From the NCBI GenBank assembly GCA_947258435.1, contig CAMYID010000015.1:1-64000 (forward strand): a stretch of 64,000 nt of DNA, given 5' to 3'. The position numbers and the translations under genes were made by a program. The number at the start of each line of letters is the position of its first letter. Position 1 is the first letter of the stretch. The notes beneath the pieces are model-generated. The model did not search any database. It was not told the origin of the DNA and saw only the letters and a program-made list of their open reading frames with translations. This document shows, in pieces, positions 16,224-24,649 of this stretch. The DNA is from an uncultured Alphaproteobacteria bacterium. GTDB lineage: Bacteria > Pseudomonadota > Alphaproteobacteria > UBA11222.

Positions 16224-17606
16224 CTATTGCAGCGCCTGCGCAGGCAGCCACAGGGCGATTTCGGGAAAGCCGATGACAAGCCCAAGCCCCAAAAGCTGCA
16301 GCATCACAAAAGGTATGATGCCGCGATAAATCTCCCCGATCCTGATATGGGGCGGCGCCACCCCTTTCATGTAAAACAGGGCAAAACCAAATGGAGGTGT
16401 CAGGAAGGAGGTTTGCAGATTGACGGCAATCAATATCGCAAACCAGGGCACGATCAGCGCTTGCGCGCCCACATGGGCGCTGAAATCCAACTCGGCGATA
16501 ATCGGCGCAAAAACCGGTAATATGATCAGCGTGATCTCGATCCAGTCAAAGAAAAAGCCAAGCAGGAATACGATCACCATCACCACGATAAGAATGCCCC
16601 ATGGCCCCGCACCCGTCGCCGCGATCGCATCGAGGATCAGCTCTTCCCCGCCAAGCGCGCGGAACACATAGGAAAAACAGGTCGCGCCGACAAAGATGCC
16701 GAACAGCATGGCGCCGGTCAGCGCGGAGTCTTCGGCCACGTCCCGCAGCATGGACCAGTTGAGCCGGCGGTTCAGAAGCGCCAGCAGTACCGCGCCGACC
16801 GCGCCGACACCCGAGGCTTCGGTCGGGGTGGCAAAACCGGCAAAGATCGAGCCCAGCACCAATGTGATCAGCAGTACCGGCGGAACCAGGCTGCGCAGCA
16901 GCAAAGTCGCGGTTTCCCCAAAAGATAACGGATCCTCGCCGGCATCCGCACGGGGCAGGGGCGGGGCATGCTGCGGGCGCAACAGCGCGGTCGCGACGAT
17001 ATAAAGCGCATATAGTCCCGCAAGCAGCAGCCCCGGCCCGATTGCCGCCAGAAAGGTCGTGCCGACAGGGATCGACAGCAGTTCCGCCATGATGACGAGC
17101 ATGATGCTGGGCGGGATCAGAATGCCCAATGTTCCGGCAGCCGAAATCGTCCCGGTGGCAAGCGGGATGTGATAGCGCCGCTCAAGCATCACCGGCAACG
17201 CCATCAGCGTGATCATCACGACGCTTGCGCCGATAATGCCGGTGGTCGCCGCCAGAATCACCCCCATCAGCGTGACTGACAGGGCAAGCCCGCCGGGCAG
17301 GCGGCGGGTCAGGGTTTGCAGGCCGTTCAGCAGATCGCGGGCCACGCCCGTGCGCTCCATCATCGTGCCCATAAAGATGAACATCGGAATGGCGACCAGC
17401 ACGATGTTCTCCATGGAGCCGCCGAAAATCCGTAAGCTGATCAGGTAAAACTGCCGATAGTTGAAAATATCGAAACCAATACCGATCAGCCCGAACGCCA
17501 AACCGATCCCGCCCAGAATGAAGGCTACCGGATAGCCGCTGAACAGCAGGACCGCCAGCGCAACAAACATCAGAATGGGCAGGCTGTCGGCAAATTCCGT
17601 AATCAC
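16224..17606 (-). CDS. TRAP transporter large permease (DctM)
   Basis: Large membrane subunit of a tripartite ATP-independent periplasmic transporter, about 460 residues. It shows repeated hydrophobic helices and the DctM signatures FIFMGTMMERTGVARDLL, LIPPSIMLVIM and FATPTEASGVGAVGA. It drives Na+-coupled uptake with the DctQ and DctP encoded upstream. The GTG at 17606 overlaps the dctQ stop by 4 bases; an alternative GTG is at 17612. The much longer open frame (to 17828) merely runs back through dctQ. Confidence 0.92.
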   Translation of the reverse strand: MITEFADSLPILMFVALAVLLFSGYPVAFILGGIGLAFGLIGIGFDIFNYRQFYLISLRIFGGSMENIVLVAIPMFIFMGTMMERTGVARDLLNGLQTLTRRLPGGLALSVTLMGVILAATTGIIGASVVMITLMALPVMLERRYHIPLATGTISAAGTLGILIPPSIMLVIMAELLSIPVGTTFLAAIGPGLLLAGLYALYIVATALLRPQHAPPLPRADAGEDPLSFGETATLLLRSLVPPVLLITLVLGSIFAGFATPTEASGVGAVGAVLLALLNRRLNWSMLRDVAEDSALTGAMLFGIFVGATCFSYVFRALGGEELILDAIAATGAGPWGILIVVMVIVFLLGFFFDWIEITLIILPVFAPIIAELDFSAHVGAQALIVPWFAILIAVNLQTSFLTPPFGFALFYMKGVAPPHIRIGEIYRGIIPFVMLQLLGLGLVIGFPEIALWLPAQALQ

Positions 17607-18175
17607 GGGCACGTCTCCGCCTGCTTGCGCAGATGCGCGGGCCCGAACAGCATGACGATGTTCCGGCACATCGTCGCAATGGCGGCAAGCGCCAGAATGG
17701 AAAACCCGAGCGGCAGCATCGCCTTGATCAGCCAGCGATGGGAAAGTCCGGTCAGCGCGGCGGACACCTCGCCCGAGTGAAAGGCGCGCGCGGCGAAGTC
17801 GATACCGAAGCTGACAACCAGATAACAATAGGGCAGCAGGAACAGCAGACAGCCCGCAAGTTCGATTGCCGCACGCAGAGACGGGCTAAAACGCTCACGT
17901 ACCAGTTCGATCCGCACATGACGATCCCGCAGATAGGCAAAACCGAGGCACAGCAGAAAAAGCACCGCGTGCAGATGCCATTCCATCTCCTGCAATTTGG
18001 TGGAGCTGACATGCCAGATGCTGTCCGACAGCGCCGGATAGATGCTCAGCAATTTGCGGCTGACGATGTCATAGACAATCACAAACATCAGTGGCAGCGC
18101 CAGCAATGCCGCCATCCTGCCGATCCATTCGATCAGCCGGGTAATGCCGTTGCTGAGGGCAAGCAGTTGTTGCAT
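17603..18175 (-). CDS. TRAP transporter small permease (DctQ)
   Basis: Four-helix small membrane subunit, 190 residues from ATG 18175. Family features: the first helix LLALPLMFVIVYDIVSRKLL, the Trp-rich LQEMEWHLHAVLFLLCLGFAYLRDRHVRIELV motif region (given here as three parts: EMEWHLH, LLCLGFAYL, RDRHVRIEL) and the terminal helix. An upstream in-frame TTG at 18202 would overlap the end of dctP and cannot be excluded. Middle gene of the dctP-dctQ-dctM operon. Confidence 0.88.
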   Translation of the reverse strand: MQQLLALSNGITRLIEWIGRMAALLALPLMFVIVYDIVSRKLLSIYPALSDSIWHVSSTKLQEMEWHLHAVLFLLCLGFAYLRDRHVRIELVRERFSPSLRAAIELAGCLLFLLPYCYLVVSFGIDFAARAFHSGEVSAALTGLSHRWLIKAMLPLGFSILALAAIATMCRNIVMLFGPAHLRKQAETCP

Positions 18176-18198
18176 GGGACGGTACAGCGCGGTGCGGA

Positions 18199-19245
18199 TC
18201 AATCAAGATAGCCCAGCGCGCGCCATTCCTTATAGTTGGCGCGGAAGGCTTGCAGTGATTCCCAGACCCGCTTGAAATCGGGATCGGCGGCGCTTTGCTC
18301 GGCGGCGACTTCATCCCAGGCGTCAGACAGAGCGGTCAGGATTTCCGGCGGCCAGCGGTGGATCTGCACGCCTTTCTCGCGCAGGCTTTGCAGCGCGGCG
18401 AACTGGATATATTCACCCTCTGCCAGCCCCTCGCGCACCGAATCGCCGCAGACGGTTTCGATTTGCGCGCGCTGGGTATCGCTCAGCGCTTCCCAGGCCT
18501 GCTTGTTGATCATCAGTTCAAAGAAGGTGGATTGCTGATGCCAGCCGGGGAAATAATAATGTTTTGCTGCCTGGTAAAACCCAAGGTCAAGATCGATGGC
18601 AGGCATGGAAAATTCGGTGGCATCGATTGTACCAAGTTCGAGGGCGGGAAAAATATCGCCACCCGCAAGCAACTGGGTCGATACGCCGAGTTTTTCCAGC
18701 ACCTGTGCCCCCAGCCCGAAGAACCGCATTTTTTTGCCGCGCAAATCCTCAATGCCGTTGATTTCCTCGCGGAACCAGCCTGACGCTTCCGGTGCGATCA
18801 GGCCGCAGACAAGACCGTGTATGTTGTGACGGGCATAAATCTCTTCAAACATCTGCCGTCCGCCGCCGAAATAATACCAGGCGAGATACTCGCCCGCGCC
18901 GGGTCCGAAGGGGACGGAAGCGAAGAGCTGCAGCGCCGGTTCCTTGCCCGCCCAGTATCCCGGCGTCGACCAGCCCGCTTCCACGGCACCGGCCGCCACC
19001 GCATCGAATGTCTCAAGCGGCGGGACAAGTGCGCCCGGCTCATGAAACTTGATGCGGAATTTGCCGCCGCTGACCGCCTTGATCCGGTCTTCCAGGCGTT
19101 TCCCCAATGTGCCGAGTTGCACAAGCGAGGCTGAATAGGTGCTTTGCATGTTCCACCGCACACGTTCTGCTGCGAGCGCATGTGTGGTCAGCAACGCAGA
19201 CAGTATGATGGCAGGCAGGAAACGGCGCCAGAAAGCCATAATCAT
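18199..19245 (-). CDS. TRAP transporter solute-binding protein (DctP/TakP-like)
   Basis: Periplasmic binding protein, 348 residues from ATG 19245 with a Sec signal peptide (about 1-25, SALLTTHALA). The mature part shows the binding-protein core with KFHEPGALVPPLETFDAVAAG, LRGKKMRFFGLGAQVLEKLG and IDATEFSMPAIDLDLGFYQ; the last resembles members binding alpha-keto or carboxylic acids (TakP-like). It is first in the dctPQM operon. A longer frame to 19458 adds an unconserved leader. Substrate inferred to be an organic acid. Confidence 0.9.
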   Translation of the reverse strand: MIMAFWRRFLPAIILSALLTTHALAAERVRWNMQSTYSASLVQLGTLGKRLEDRIKAVSGGKFRIKFHEPGALVPPLETFDAVAAGAVEAGWSTPGYWAGKEPALQLFASVPFGPGAGEYLAWYYFGGGRQMFEEIYARHNIHGLVCGLIAPEASGWFREEINGIEDLRGKKMRFFGLGAQVLEKLGVSTQLLAGGDIFPALELGTIDATEFSMPAIDLDLGFYQAAKHYYFPGWHQQSTFFELMINKQAWEALSDTQRAQIETVCGDSVREGLAEGEYIQFAALQSLREKGVQIHRWPPEILTALSDAWDEVAAEQSAADPDFKRVWESLQAFRANYKEWRALGYLD

Positions 19246-19405
19246 AACCGGACCCCATGGGTGAAATGTGTTTTTCTTGCCGGGCAATTTACACAGCCGC
19301 TCCGCGCGCGCCAATCTTTCCCCTGATTTTCCATCGCACTTACTTGCCCTTATGGATGGGCTTGGGCAAACTGCGGCATGGCCGTCAGGCGGGGTTAGGG
19401 GCTTT

Positions 19406-20527
19406 ATGGCGACACTGGAATGGTCCGAACAGGCAGATAGGGTGGAGGTCAGGGCCACCGGCGACTGGGTAATTGCCCGGCTGGCCCCGCTTGAAGCGCA
19501 ACTGCGCAGGCTGCTTGATGTCGGGGGCGGGGATCTGCATTTCGATCTGGGGGATCTGGGCCGGCTTGATACCGCCGGAGCATGGCTGATCCATCGTACG
19601 CTGAAGGCGCTTGAAAAATCGGGCAGGCAGGTCCGGCTGCAGAACGCAACTGAAGATCAGGCTGCGCTGATCGCGCGGGTCGCGGCCAATGATAAGCCGC
19701 ATCCGGCGGAGCCCGAAGGCGGTAATGCCTTTCTGCATGTGGTGGCGGAAATTGGCGAAACGGTCCTTGATGCCTGGCGTGAAACCCGCGACCTTCTGGG
19801 TTTTTTCGGACTGACAGTTGCAACGCTTGGGCGTGCGGTGCGGCAGCCTGCGCGGGTGCGGTTGACCTCGCTTGTGTATCACCTTGAACAGGTCGGTTTG
19901 AATGCGGTGCCGATTGTGGCGCTGATTTCCTTCCTGATCGGGATCGTGCTTGCCTATCAGGGGGCGACGCAGTTACGCCAGTTCGGAGCGGAAATCTTTA
20001 CGGTCGAGCTGGTTGCGATTTCGGTACTGCGCGAGATCGGCATTCTGTTGACCGCCATCATTGTGGCAGGGCGGTCGGGCAGCGCCTTTACCGCGCAGAT
20101 CGGCTCCATGAAACTGCACGAAGAAGTGGATGCAATGCGGGCGCTGGCGCTCGATCCGATGGAAATGCTGGTTTTGCCGCGGATCCTTGCGCTGATCATT
20201 GCGCTACCGATGCTTGGCTTTATCAGTGCGATGATGGGGCTGGCCGGCGGTGCGGTGATGTGCTGGGTATCGCTTGATATTTCGCCTGGCCTTTATATCG
20301 AGCGGCTTTATGAGGGGGTAACGCTGTCGCATTTTCTGGTCGGGATTGTGAAGGCCCCGTTTTTTGCGCTGATGATCGGACTGATTGGCTGTTTTGAGGG
20401 GCTGAAGGTGGAAAGCAGCGCGGAATCTGTCGGCCGGCTGACAACGAAATCAGTGGTTGAGTCGGTCTTTATGGTGATTGTGGTCGATGCCTTTTTCTCC
20501 ATCTATTTCGCGGTGCTCGGGCTATGA
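19406..20527 (+). CDS. mlaE: MlaE-family ABC permease with N-terminal STAS domain
   Basis: Inner-membrane permease of the intermembrane phospholipid transporter, 373 residues. Residues 1-110 form an STAS-like domain (LHFDLGDLGRLDTAGAWLIHR), which supplies the role of a separate MlaB. The MlaE permease follows (about 150-373), with ALISFLIGIVLAYQGATQLRQ and the EIGILLTAIIVAGRSGSAFTA cytoplasmic loop that meets the ATPase. ATG 19406 is preceded by TTAGGGG; the 46-codon extension upstream is rejected. It overlaps mlaF by 4 bases. The fused STAS is common in alphaproteobacteria. Confidence 0.93.
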   Translation: MATLEWSEQADRVEVRATGDWVIARLAPLEAQLRRLLDVGGGDLHFDLGDLGRLDTAGAWLIHRTLKALEKSGRQVRLQNATEDQAALIARVAANDKPHPAEPEGGNAFLHVVAEIGETVLDAWRETRDLLGFFGLTVATLGRAVRQPARVRLTSLVYHLEQVGLNAVPIVALISFLIGIVLAYQGATQLRQFGAEIFTVELVAISVLREIGILLTAIIVAGRSGSAFTAQIGSMKLHEEVDAMRALALDPMEMLVLPRILALIIALPMLGFISAMMGLAGGAVMCWVSLDISPGLYIERLYEGVTLSHFLVGIVKAPFFALMIGLIGCFEGLKVESSAESVGRLTTKSVVESVFMVIVVDAFFSIYFAVLGL

Positions 20528-21339
20528 GTGCGGGGGATGCGGGGCGGCCGGTCATATCGGTGCGCGGGTTGCGGACGCAATTTGGCGCAACCGTTATCCA
20601 TGACGGGCTCGATCTCGACATCTTCGCAGGTGAGGTGGTGGGGATTGTCGGTGGATCGGGAACCGGCAAATCGGTCCTGTTGCGTACCATCATCGGCCTT
20701 AACAGGCCGCGTGCGGGCACGATCGCGGTATTCGGGCAACAACTTGATGAATTGGCTGCCGCCGAACGGCAGATGGTCGAGCGGCGCTGGGGGGTCTTGT
20801 TCCAGGACGGGGCGCTGTTCTCATCGCTGACAGTGGCGCAGAATGTGATGCTGCCGATGCGCGAACATCTCGACCTCTCCGAAGGGCTGATGGATGAGCT
20901 CGCGGCGATGAAGATCAGCATGGTGGGCCTGCAGCCCGATGCGTGCAACAAATACCCTTCTGAATTGTCGGGCGGGATGCGGAAACGCGCAGGGCTTGCG
21001 CGCGCGCTGGCGCTTGATCCCGATATTGTTTTTCTGGATGAGCCGACAGCGGGGCTTGATCCGATCGGGGCTGCGGCGTTCGATAATCTGATCCTGGAGC
21101 TGCAGCGCAATCTGGGGCTGACAGTGTTCATGGTGACCCATGATCTGGACAGCCTCAATGCGATTTGCGACCGTATTGCGGTGCTGGCTGAAAAGCGGGT
21201 GATTGTGACAGGTGACATGGCCCAAATGCTGGAGCACTCCCATCCCTGGATCAGGGACTATTTTCATGGCCCGCGGGCGCGGGCGCGGGCGGCCGAACTT
21301 GAACCCAAACAACCTGATCCCAAACAAGAGGATAGCTAG
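20524..21339 (+). CDS. mlaF: MlaF-type ABC transporter ATPase
   Basis: Cytoplasmic ATPase of the MlaFEDB-type transporter, 271 residues. Walker A GGSGTGKS near residue 50, Q-loop region FQDGALFSSLTV, ABC signature LSGGMRKR, Walker B IVFLDEPTAGLD and the H-loop VTHD are all intact. The ATG overlaps the mlaE stop (ATGA). A C-terminal tail RARAAELEPKQPDPKQEDS is charged and presumably flexible. Confidence 0.95.
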   Translation: MSAGDAGRPVISVRGLRTQFGATVIHDGLDLDIFAGEVVGIVGGSGTGKSVLLRTIIGLNRPRAGTIAVFGQQLDELAAAERQMVERRWGVLFQDGALFSSLTVAQNVMLPMREHLDLSEGLMDELAAMKISMVGLQPDACNKYPSELSGGMRKRAGLARALALDPDIVFLDEPTAGLDPIGAAAFDNLILELQRNLGLTVFMVTHDLDSLNAICDRIAVLAEKRVIVTGDMAQMLEHSHPWIRDYFHGPRARARAAELEPKQPDPKQEDS

Positions 21340-21342
21340 GCG

Positions 21343-22284
21343 ATGGAAACGCGGGCCAATCACGTATTGATCGGAAGTTTTACGCTGCTGATCATTGTCG
21401 GGGCGCTGGGCTTTGCCCTGTGGCTTGCCAAGATCGAAATCGACCGTCGTTTCAGCTATTACGATATCTTTTTCGAAGGGTCTGTCGCCGGGCTCAGCGA
21501 AGCGGGGGATGTCCGATATCAGGGGGTGCGTGTCGGGCAGGTGAAGCAGATACAGATCGATCCGGAAAATCCCGGGCAGGTGCGTGTCCGGATCGAGGTG
21601 GATGCGACTACGCCGGTCACCGAAGGGGCAAGTGCAAGCCTTGAGTTTTTTGGCGTGACCGGGGTGCTGTATGTGCAGATTTCAGCCGGCGATCCCGCCG
21701 CACCGCCGATTGCGCCCCGACCGGGGGAGCAGGTGGCGACCCTGCCGGCGCAGAAATCGAGTATTGAGGAACTCTTTGCCGGTGCACCGCAACTGCTCGA
21801 CAATGCGGTTATTCTGGTCGACCGGCTCACGAAGCTCGTTAATTCGGAAAACCGGCAGACAATTACTGATATCCTGACCAATGTGGCATCGGTAAGCGGC
21901 GCGATCGCAGGTCGCGGCGAGGATATCAATGCGCTTTTGGGCAATGCGCGGAAAATCAGCGATGATATGGCGGTGATTTCCACCAATCTGAACAGGATGT
22001 CGGGCCGGCTCGACAATCTGGATGGCGAACTGCAGACTTTCCTGGCCGAGGCCAACCGCTCGGCACAGGCAATTGGCAGCCTGGCCAGCGAACTGGACCT
22101 GATCCTCAAAGACAATAAGATGTCGATCAACAGTTTCACCGGCGGCGGGCTGCGCGAATTCACACTATTTGTGACCGAAGCGCGGCAGCTTGTCGTTACA
22201 CTGGAGCGGCTGGCGCAGCGGGTGGAAAGCGACCCTGCGCGGTTTCTCCTGGGCACATCAGCATCGGAGTATCGGCCGGAATGA
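21343..22284 (+). CDS. mlaD: MlaD-type MCE-domain protein
   Basis: Inner-membrane-anchored lipid-binding protein, 313 residues. One N-terminal membrane helix (about 8-28), the MCE domain about 38-118 (YDIFFEGSVAGLSEAGDVRY ... GVTGVLYVQI), then a long helical C-terminal region to about 300. Such proteins form hexameric rings whose pore conducts phospholipid. It lies 3 bases after mlaF and overlaps the next gene by 4 bases. Confidence 0.93.
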   Translation: METRANHVLIGSFTLLIIVGALGFALWLAKIEIDRRFSYYDIFFEGSVAGLSEAGDVRYQGVRVGQVKQIQIDPENPGQVRVRIEVDATTPVTEGASASLEFFGVTGVLYVQISAGDPAAPPIAPRPGEQVATLPAQKSSIEELFAGAPQLLDNAVILVDRLTKLVNSENRQTITDILTNVASVSGAIAGRGEDINALLGNARKISDDMAVISTNLNRMSGRLDNLDGELQTFLAEANRSAQAIGSLASELDLILKDNKMSINSFTGGGLREFTLFVTEARQLVVTLERLAQRVESDPARFLLGTSASEYRPE

Positions 22285-22946
22285 CTTCACAGCTTGTTTC
22301 CCGCGCAGCCTGGGTGCGCGCATTTCTGTTGCTGCTTCTGTTCGCCGTGCCGGGTTGCAGCGGGCTGGTCAATCTGCCCGGATCGGGGCCGGCGCCGGAC
22401 CTTTATGATCTCACACCGAAATCGAGCTTCGCGTCCGAAACGCCGGCGGTTGACGTTCAGCTTGTGATCGAGGTGCCGACCGCGCCGCGCGGGCTTGATA
22501 CAGACCGCATCGCGCTGCGCCCCGCCCCGACCCAGATCAAATATTTCGCGGGCAGCCGATGGAGCGACCGTGCCCCCAAAATGGTGCAGACCCTGCTCGT
22601 CGAATCATTCGAGAATTCAGGCAAGATCGTCGCGGTCGGCCCGCAGGCGGTGGGGCTGCGCTCCGACTATGTGCTGAAAACCGATCTGCGTGAATTTCAG
22701 GCTGAATATTTTGAAACGGAAACCCCGCCCGATATTCGGGTGCGGCTGAATCTGAAGCTGATTAAAATGCCCGATGCGCGGATTGTCGCCTCGCAGAATT
22801 TTGAACGGGTGATTACCGCTCCGGGCAATAATACGGCCAATATCGTCAGCAGTTTTGACGCGGCATTGGGCAAGGTGCTGCGGCGTTCGGTTGAGTGGAG
22901 CCTGCAGGAAATTGACCGCACCGCAACACCGGCGGGTATCCGATAG
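22281..22946 (+). CDS. ABC-type transport auxiliary lipoprotein (PqiC/DUF330-like)
   Basis: Predicted lipoprotein, 221 residues. The signal AFLLLLLFAVPGC places the lipobox Cys at residue 26. The rest matches the ABC_trans_aux/PqiC family: DLYDLTPKSSF, an IALRPAPTQIKYFAGSRWSD strand-turn segment and a C-terminal helical region. Such lipoproteins accompany MCE systems and link the complex to the outer membrane. Coupled to mlaD by an ATGA overlap, it completes the mlaE-F-D operon. Confidence 0.88.
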   Translation: MTSQLVSRAAWVRAFLLLLLFAVPGCSGLVNLPGSGPAPDLYDLTPKSSFASETPAVDVQLVIEVPTAPRGLDTDRIALRPAPTQIKYFAGSRWSDRAPKMVQTLLVESFENSGKIVAVGPQAVGLRSDYVLKTDLREFQAEYFETETPPDIRVRLNLKLIKMPDARIVASQNFERVITAPGNNTANIVSSFDAALGKVLRRSVEWSLQEIDRTATPAGIR

Positions 22947-23019
22947 GGACGCGGTCTCGGGTTGAATGGCGGCCAGCCCGATTCAGGCTTTGCAAAGTTT
23001 TTAGGCGGATAAGAGGCGG

Positions 23020-23349
23020 ATGACTTCCAAGCAGACGAAAAAGGCCCGGCCTCAAACTGCCCCCGCGAAAGGCCTGGTCAAAGACGCAACAACTGACAAT
23101 CGGGCAGCCGGTGGCGGCGGAAAACAGCGCCCGTCCCGCGCCCAACGTGCCTATCTGCGCCGTGGCCTTGATCAGCCGGGCGGCAAATTACCACTGTTCG
23201 ATCTGCAGGGGCAGGAAATTTCCCCGCAAACCGTCCGCGCCTGCATTGCGCGGGGCTGGGCGGAACCGTGGTTTTCCAACCCGCTCAAGCCGGACTGGCT
23301 GGTCTGCAAGCTGACCGATGCCGGGCGCGCCGCGCTGGCCGAGCAATAA
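23020..23349 (+). CDS. Conserved hypothetical protein, 109 residues
   Basis: Small basic protein; the first 40 residues are Lys/Ala-rich and low-complexity, and the rest (from AQRAYLRRGLDQPGGKLPLF to WLVCKLTDAGRAAL) is compact and looks well conserved in alphaproteobacteria. It could be a small winged-helix-like fold, but no function is known to me. ATG 23020 is preceded by AAGAGGCGG at short spacing. It lies 73 bases after the lipoprotein gene and may be read through from it. Confidence 0.7.
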   Translation: MTSKQTKKARPQTAPAKGLVKDATTDNRAAGGGGKQRPSRAQRAYLRRGLDQPGGKLPLFDLQGQEISPQTVRACIARGWAEPWFSNPLKPDWLVCKLTDAGRAALAEQ

Positions 23350-23634
23350 CCACCGCAATATCCGACGCTAACCGTACCCCTTTGCAAGGCGGAGGGCGCG
23401 CTGGCTGCGGGCTGGCTGTGTCATCCGTGTCAACTGACAGGAAGGGCACGGCACCATCCGGCAAACTGTGAAATATTGTTTATTACGCGGGATGCTTGAC
23501 TTATATATAATTCACCTCAAATATAGTGAAGAATAATTTATATTACACTACAATTATGTGTATTTAAGTGTCGCGGGTCGGATCGCCATATGCGGCGGTC
23601 GTGGCAAGACGCAGTGAGTTGAAAGGGCGTAAAG
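23350..23634. other. AT-rich intergenic region before cysH
   Basis: The stretch 23465-23570 is strikingly AT-rich for this genome (TTATATATAATTC, AATAATTTATATTACAC). It includes TTGACT at 23496-23501 with TATAGT at 23522-23527, but with a 20-base spacing, so only a weak promoter candidate. No hairpin with a T-run and no ORF supported. It probably holds the cysH promoter. Confidence 0.4.
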
Positions 23635-24360
23635 GTGGAAGCAGTGGTTCAATCAGCCCCCTCCCGGCTGGCGCGGTTGCAAACCGATTATGATGCGTTG
23701 ACAGCGCAGGAGTTGCTGCAGGTTATGACGCAGCAGGAATTTCCCGGGCGCATCGCCGTCGTTTCCTCCTTTGGTGCGGAATCCGCGATTTTGTTGCATC
23801 TGCTGGCGCAAGTGGATCCGACCGTGCCGGTCCTGTTTCTCAATACCGGCAAGCTGTTTGGCGAGACGATGCGCTACCGGGACCGGTTGCAGGAAAGCCT
23901 TGGCCTGACCGATATTCGCGCCATTGGCCCGCATCCCGCCGACCGCGACAGGCTCGATCCCGACGGGGTGTTATGGTCGCGGAATCCCGATTCCTGCTGC
24001 GATTTCCGCAAGACGGTACCGTTGTCGCGCGCACTTGAAGGGTTCGATGCGTGGATCACCGGGCGCAAGCGGTTTCAGACGCAGGAACGCGCCGATATGG
24101 CACCGATCGAGCAGGTGAAGGACAAGTTCCGCATTAATCCGCTATCGGGCTGGACGCAGCAGGATCTGGACGCCTATATGAAAGATCACCGTTTGCCTGC
24201 GCATCCGCTGGTGCGCGATGGCTATCTGTCGATTGGCTGCATGGCCTGCACTTCAAAGGTAGAGCCGGGCGAAGACCCGCGTGCGGGGCGCTGGCGCGGT
24301 CAGGAAAAAGACGAATGTGGCATCCATCTTGAAACCTTCAGCGATGGGGGCGGTATCTAG
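23635..24360 (+). CDS. cysH: Adenylyl-sulfate (APS) reductase, CysH family
   Basis: Assimilatory sulfate reduction: reduces APS to sulfite with thioredoxin. 241 residues. The PP-loop SSFGAESA is at 44-51; cysteines Cys121-Cys122 and Cys202/Cys205 form the CC...CxxC [4Fe-4S] site that separates APS reductases from PAPS reductases; catalytic Cys228 is in KDECGIHL. Start GTG 23635 follows AAAGGG. Other cys genes are not adjacent, so it stands alone, preceded by an AT-rich promoter region. Confidence 0.93.
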   Translation: MEAVVQSAPSRLARLQTDYDALTAQELLQVMTQQEFPGRIAVVSSFGAESAILLHLLAQVDPTVPVLFLNTGKLFGETMRYRDRLQESLGLTDIRAIGPHPADRDRLDPDGVLWSRNPDSCCDFRKTVPLSRALEGFDAWITGRKRFQTQERADMAPIEQVKDKFRINPLSGWTQQDLDAYMKDHRLPAHPLVRDGYLSIGCMACTSKVEPGEDPRAGRWRGQEKDECGIHLETFSDGGGI

Positions 24361-24398
24361 TTTTTTGCACTGAATGGGATGCGGGGGGCAGTTGTGGC

Positions 24399-24427
24399 TT
24401 GAGAAGTTGCCCATGATTTGCTACTCC
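24399..24427 (+). promoter_or_regulatory. Possible promoter of tRNA-Leu
   Basis: TTGAGA (24399-24404), 17 bases, then TACTCC (24422-24427), ending 12 bases before the mature tRNA 5' end. The -35 box and spacing fit but the -10 box is poor. Confidence 0.3.
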
Positions 24428-24439
24428 CCACGCTTCTGA

Positions 24440-24526
24440 GCGGTCGTGGCGGAATTGGTAGACGCGCAGCGTTGAGGTCGCTGTGGGGTAAAACCCGTGG
24501 AAGTTCGAGTCTTCTCGACCGCACCA
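24440..24526 (+). tRNA. tRNA-Leu (anticodon GAG)
   Basis: Cloverleaf visible: acceptor GCGGTCG pairing with CGACCGC, anticodon stem CAGCG/CGCTG around loop TTGAGGT giving anticodon GAG (reads CUC/CUU), a long variable arm with TGGG...CCCG, T-loop GTTCGAG and an encoded 3' CCA. The long variable arm confirms class II tRNA-Leu. Confidence 0.96.
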
Positions 24527-24543
24527 TTTGTACAAAATATCTC

Positions 24544-24578
24544 AAAAAAGCCCTGAAACGGTTGTTTCGGGGCTTTTT
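24544..24578 (+). terminator. Rho-independent terminator after tRNA-Leu
   Basis: A-run then stem GCCCTGAAAC pairing with GTTTCGGGGC (one T-G pair) and a TTTTT tract, 18 bases after the tRNA. It ends the tRNA transcript before maeB. Confidence 0.88.
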
Positions 24579-24649
24579 GCGTTAATTGCTCTGTCATTGT
24601 CGCGATATAGTAATACCGACTCACCAAACAGCCGAGGGGAAAAGGGGCT

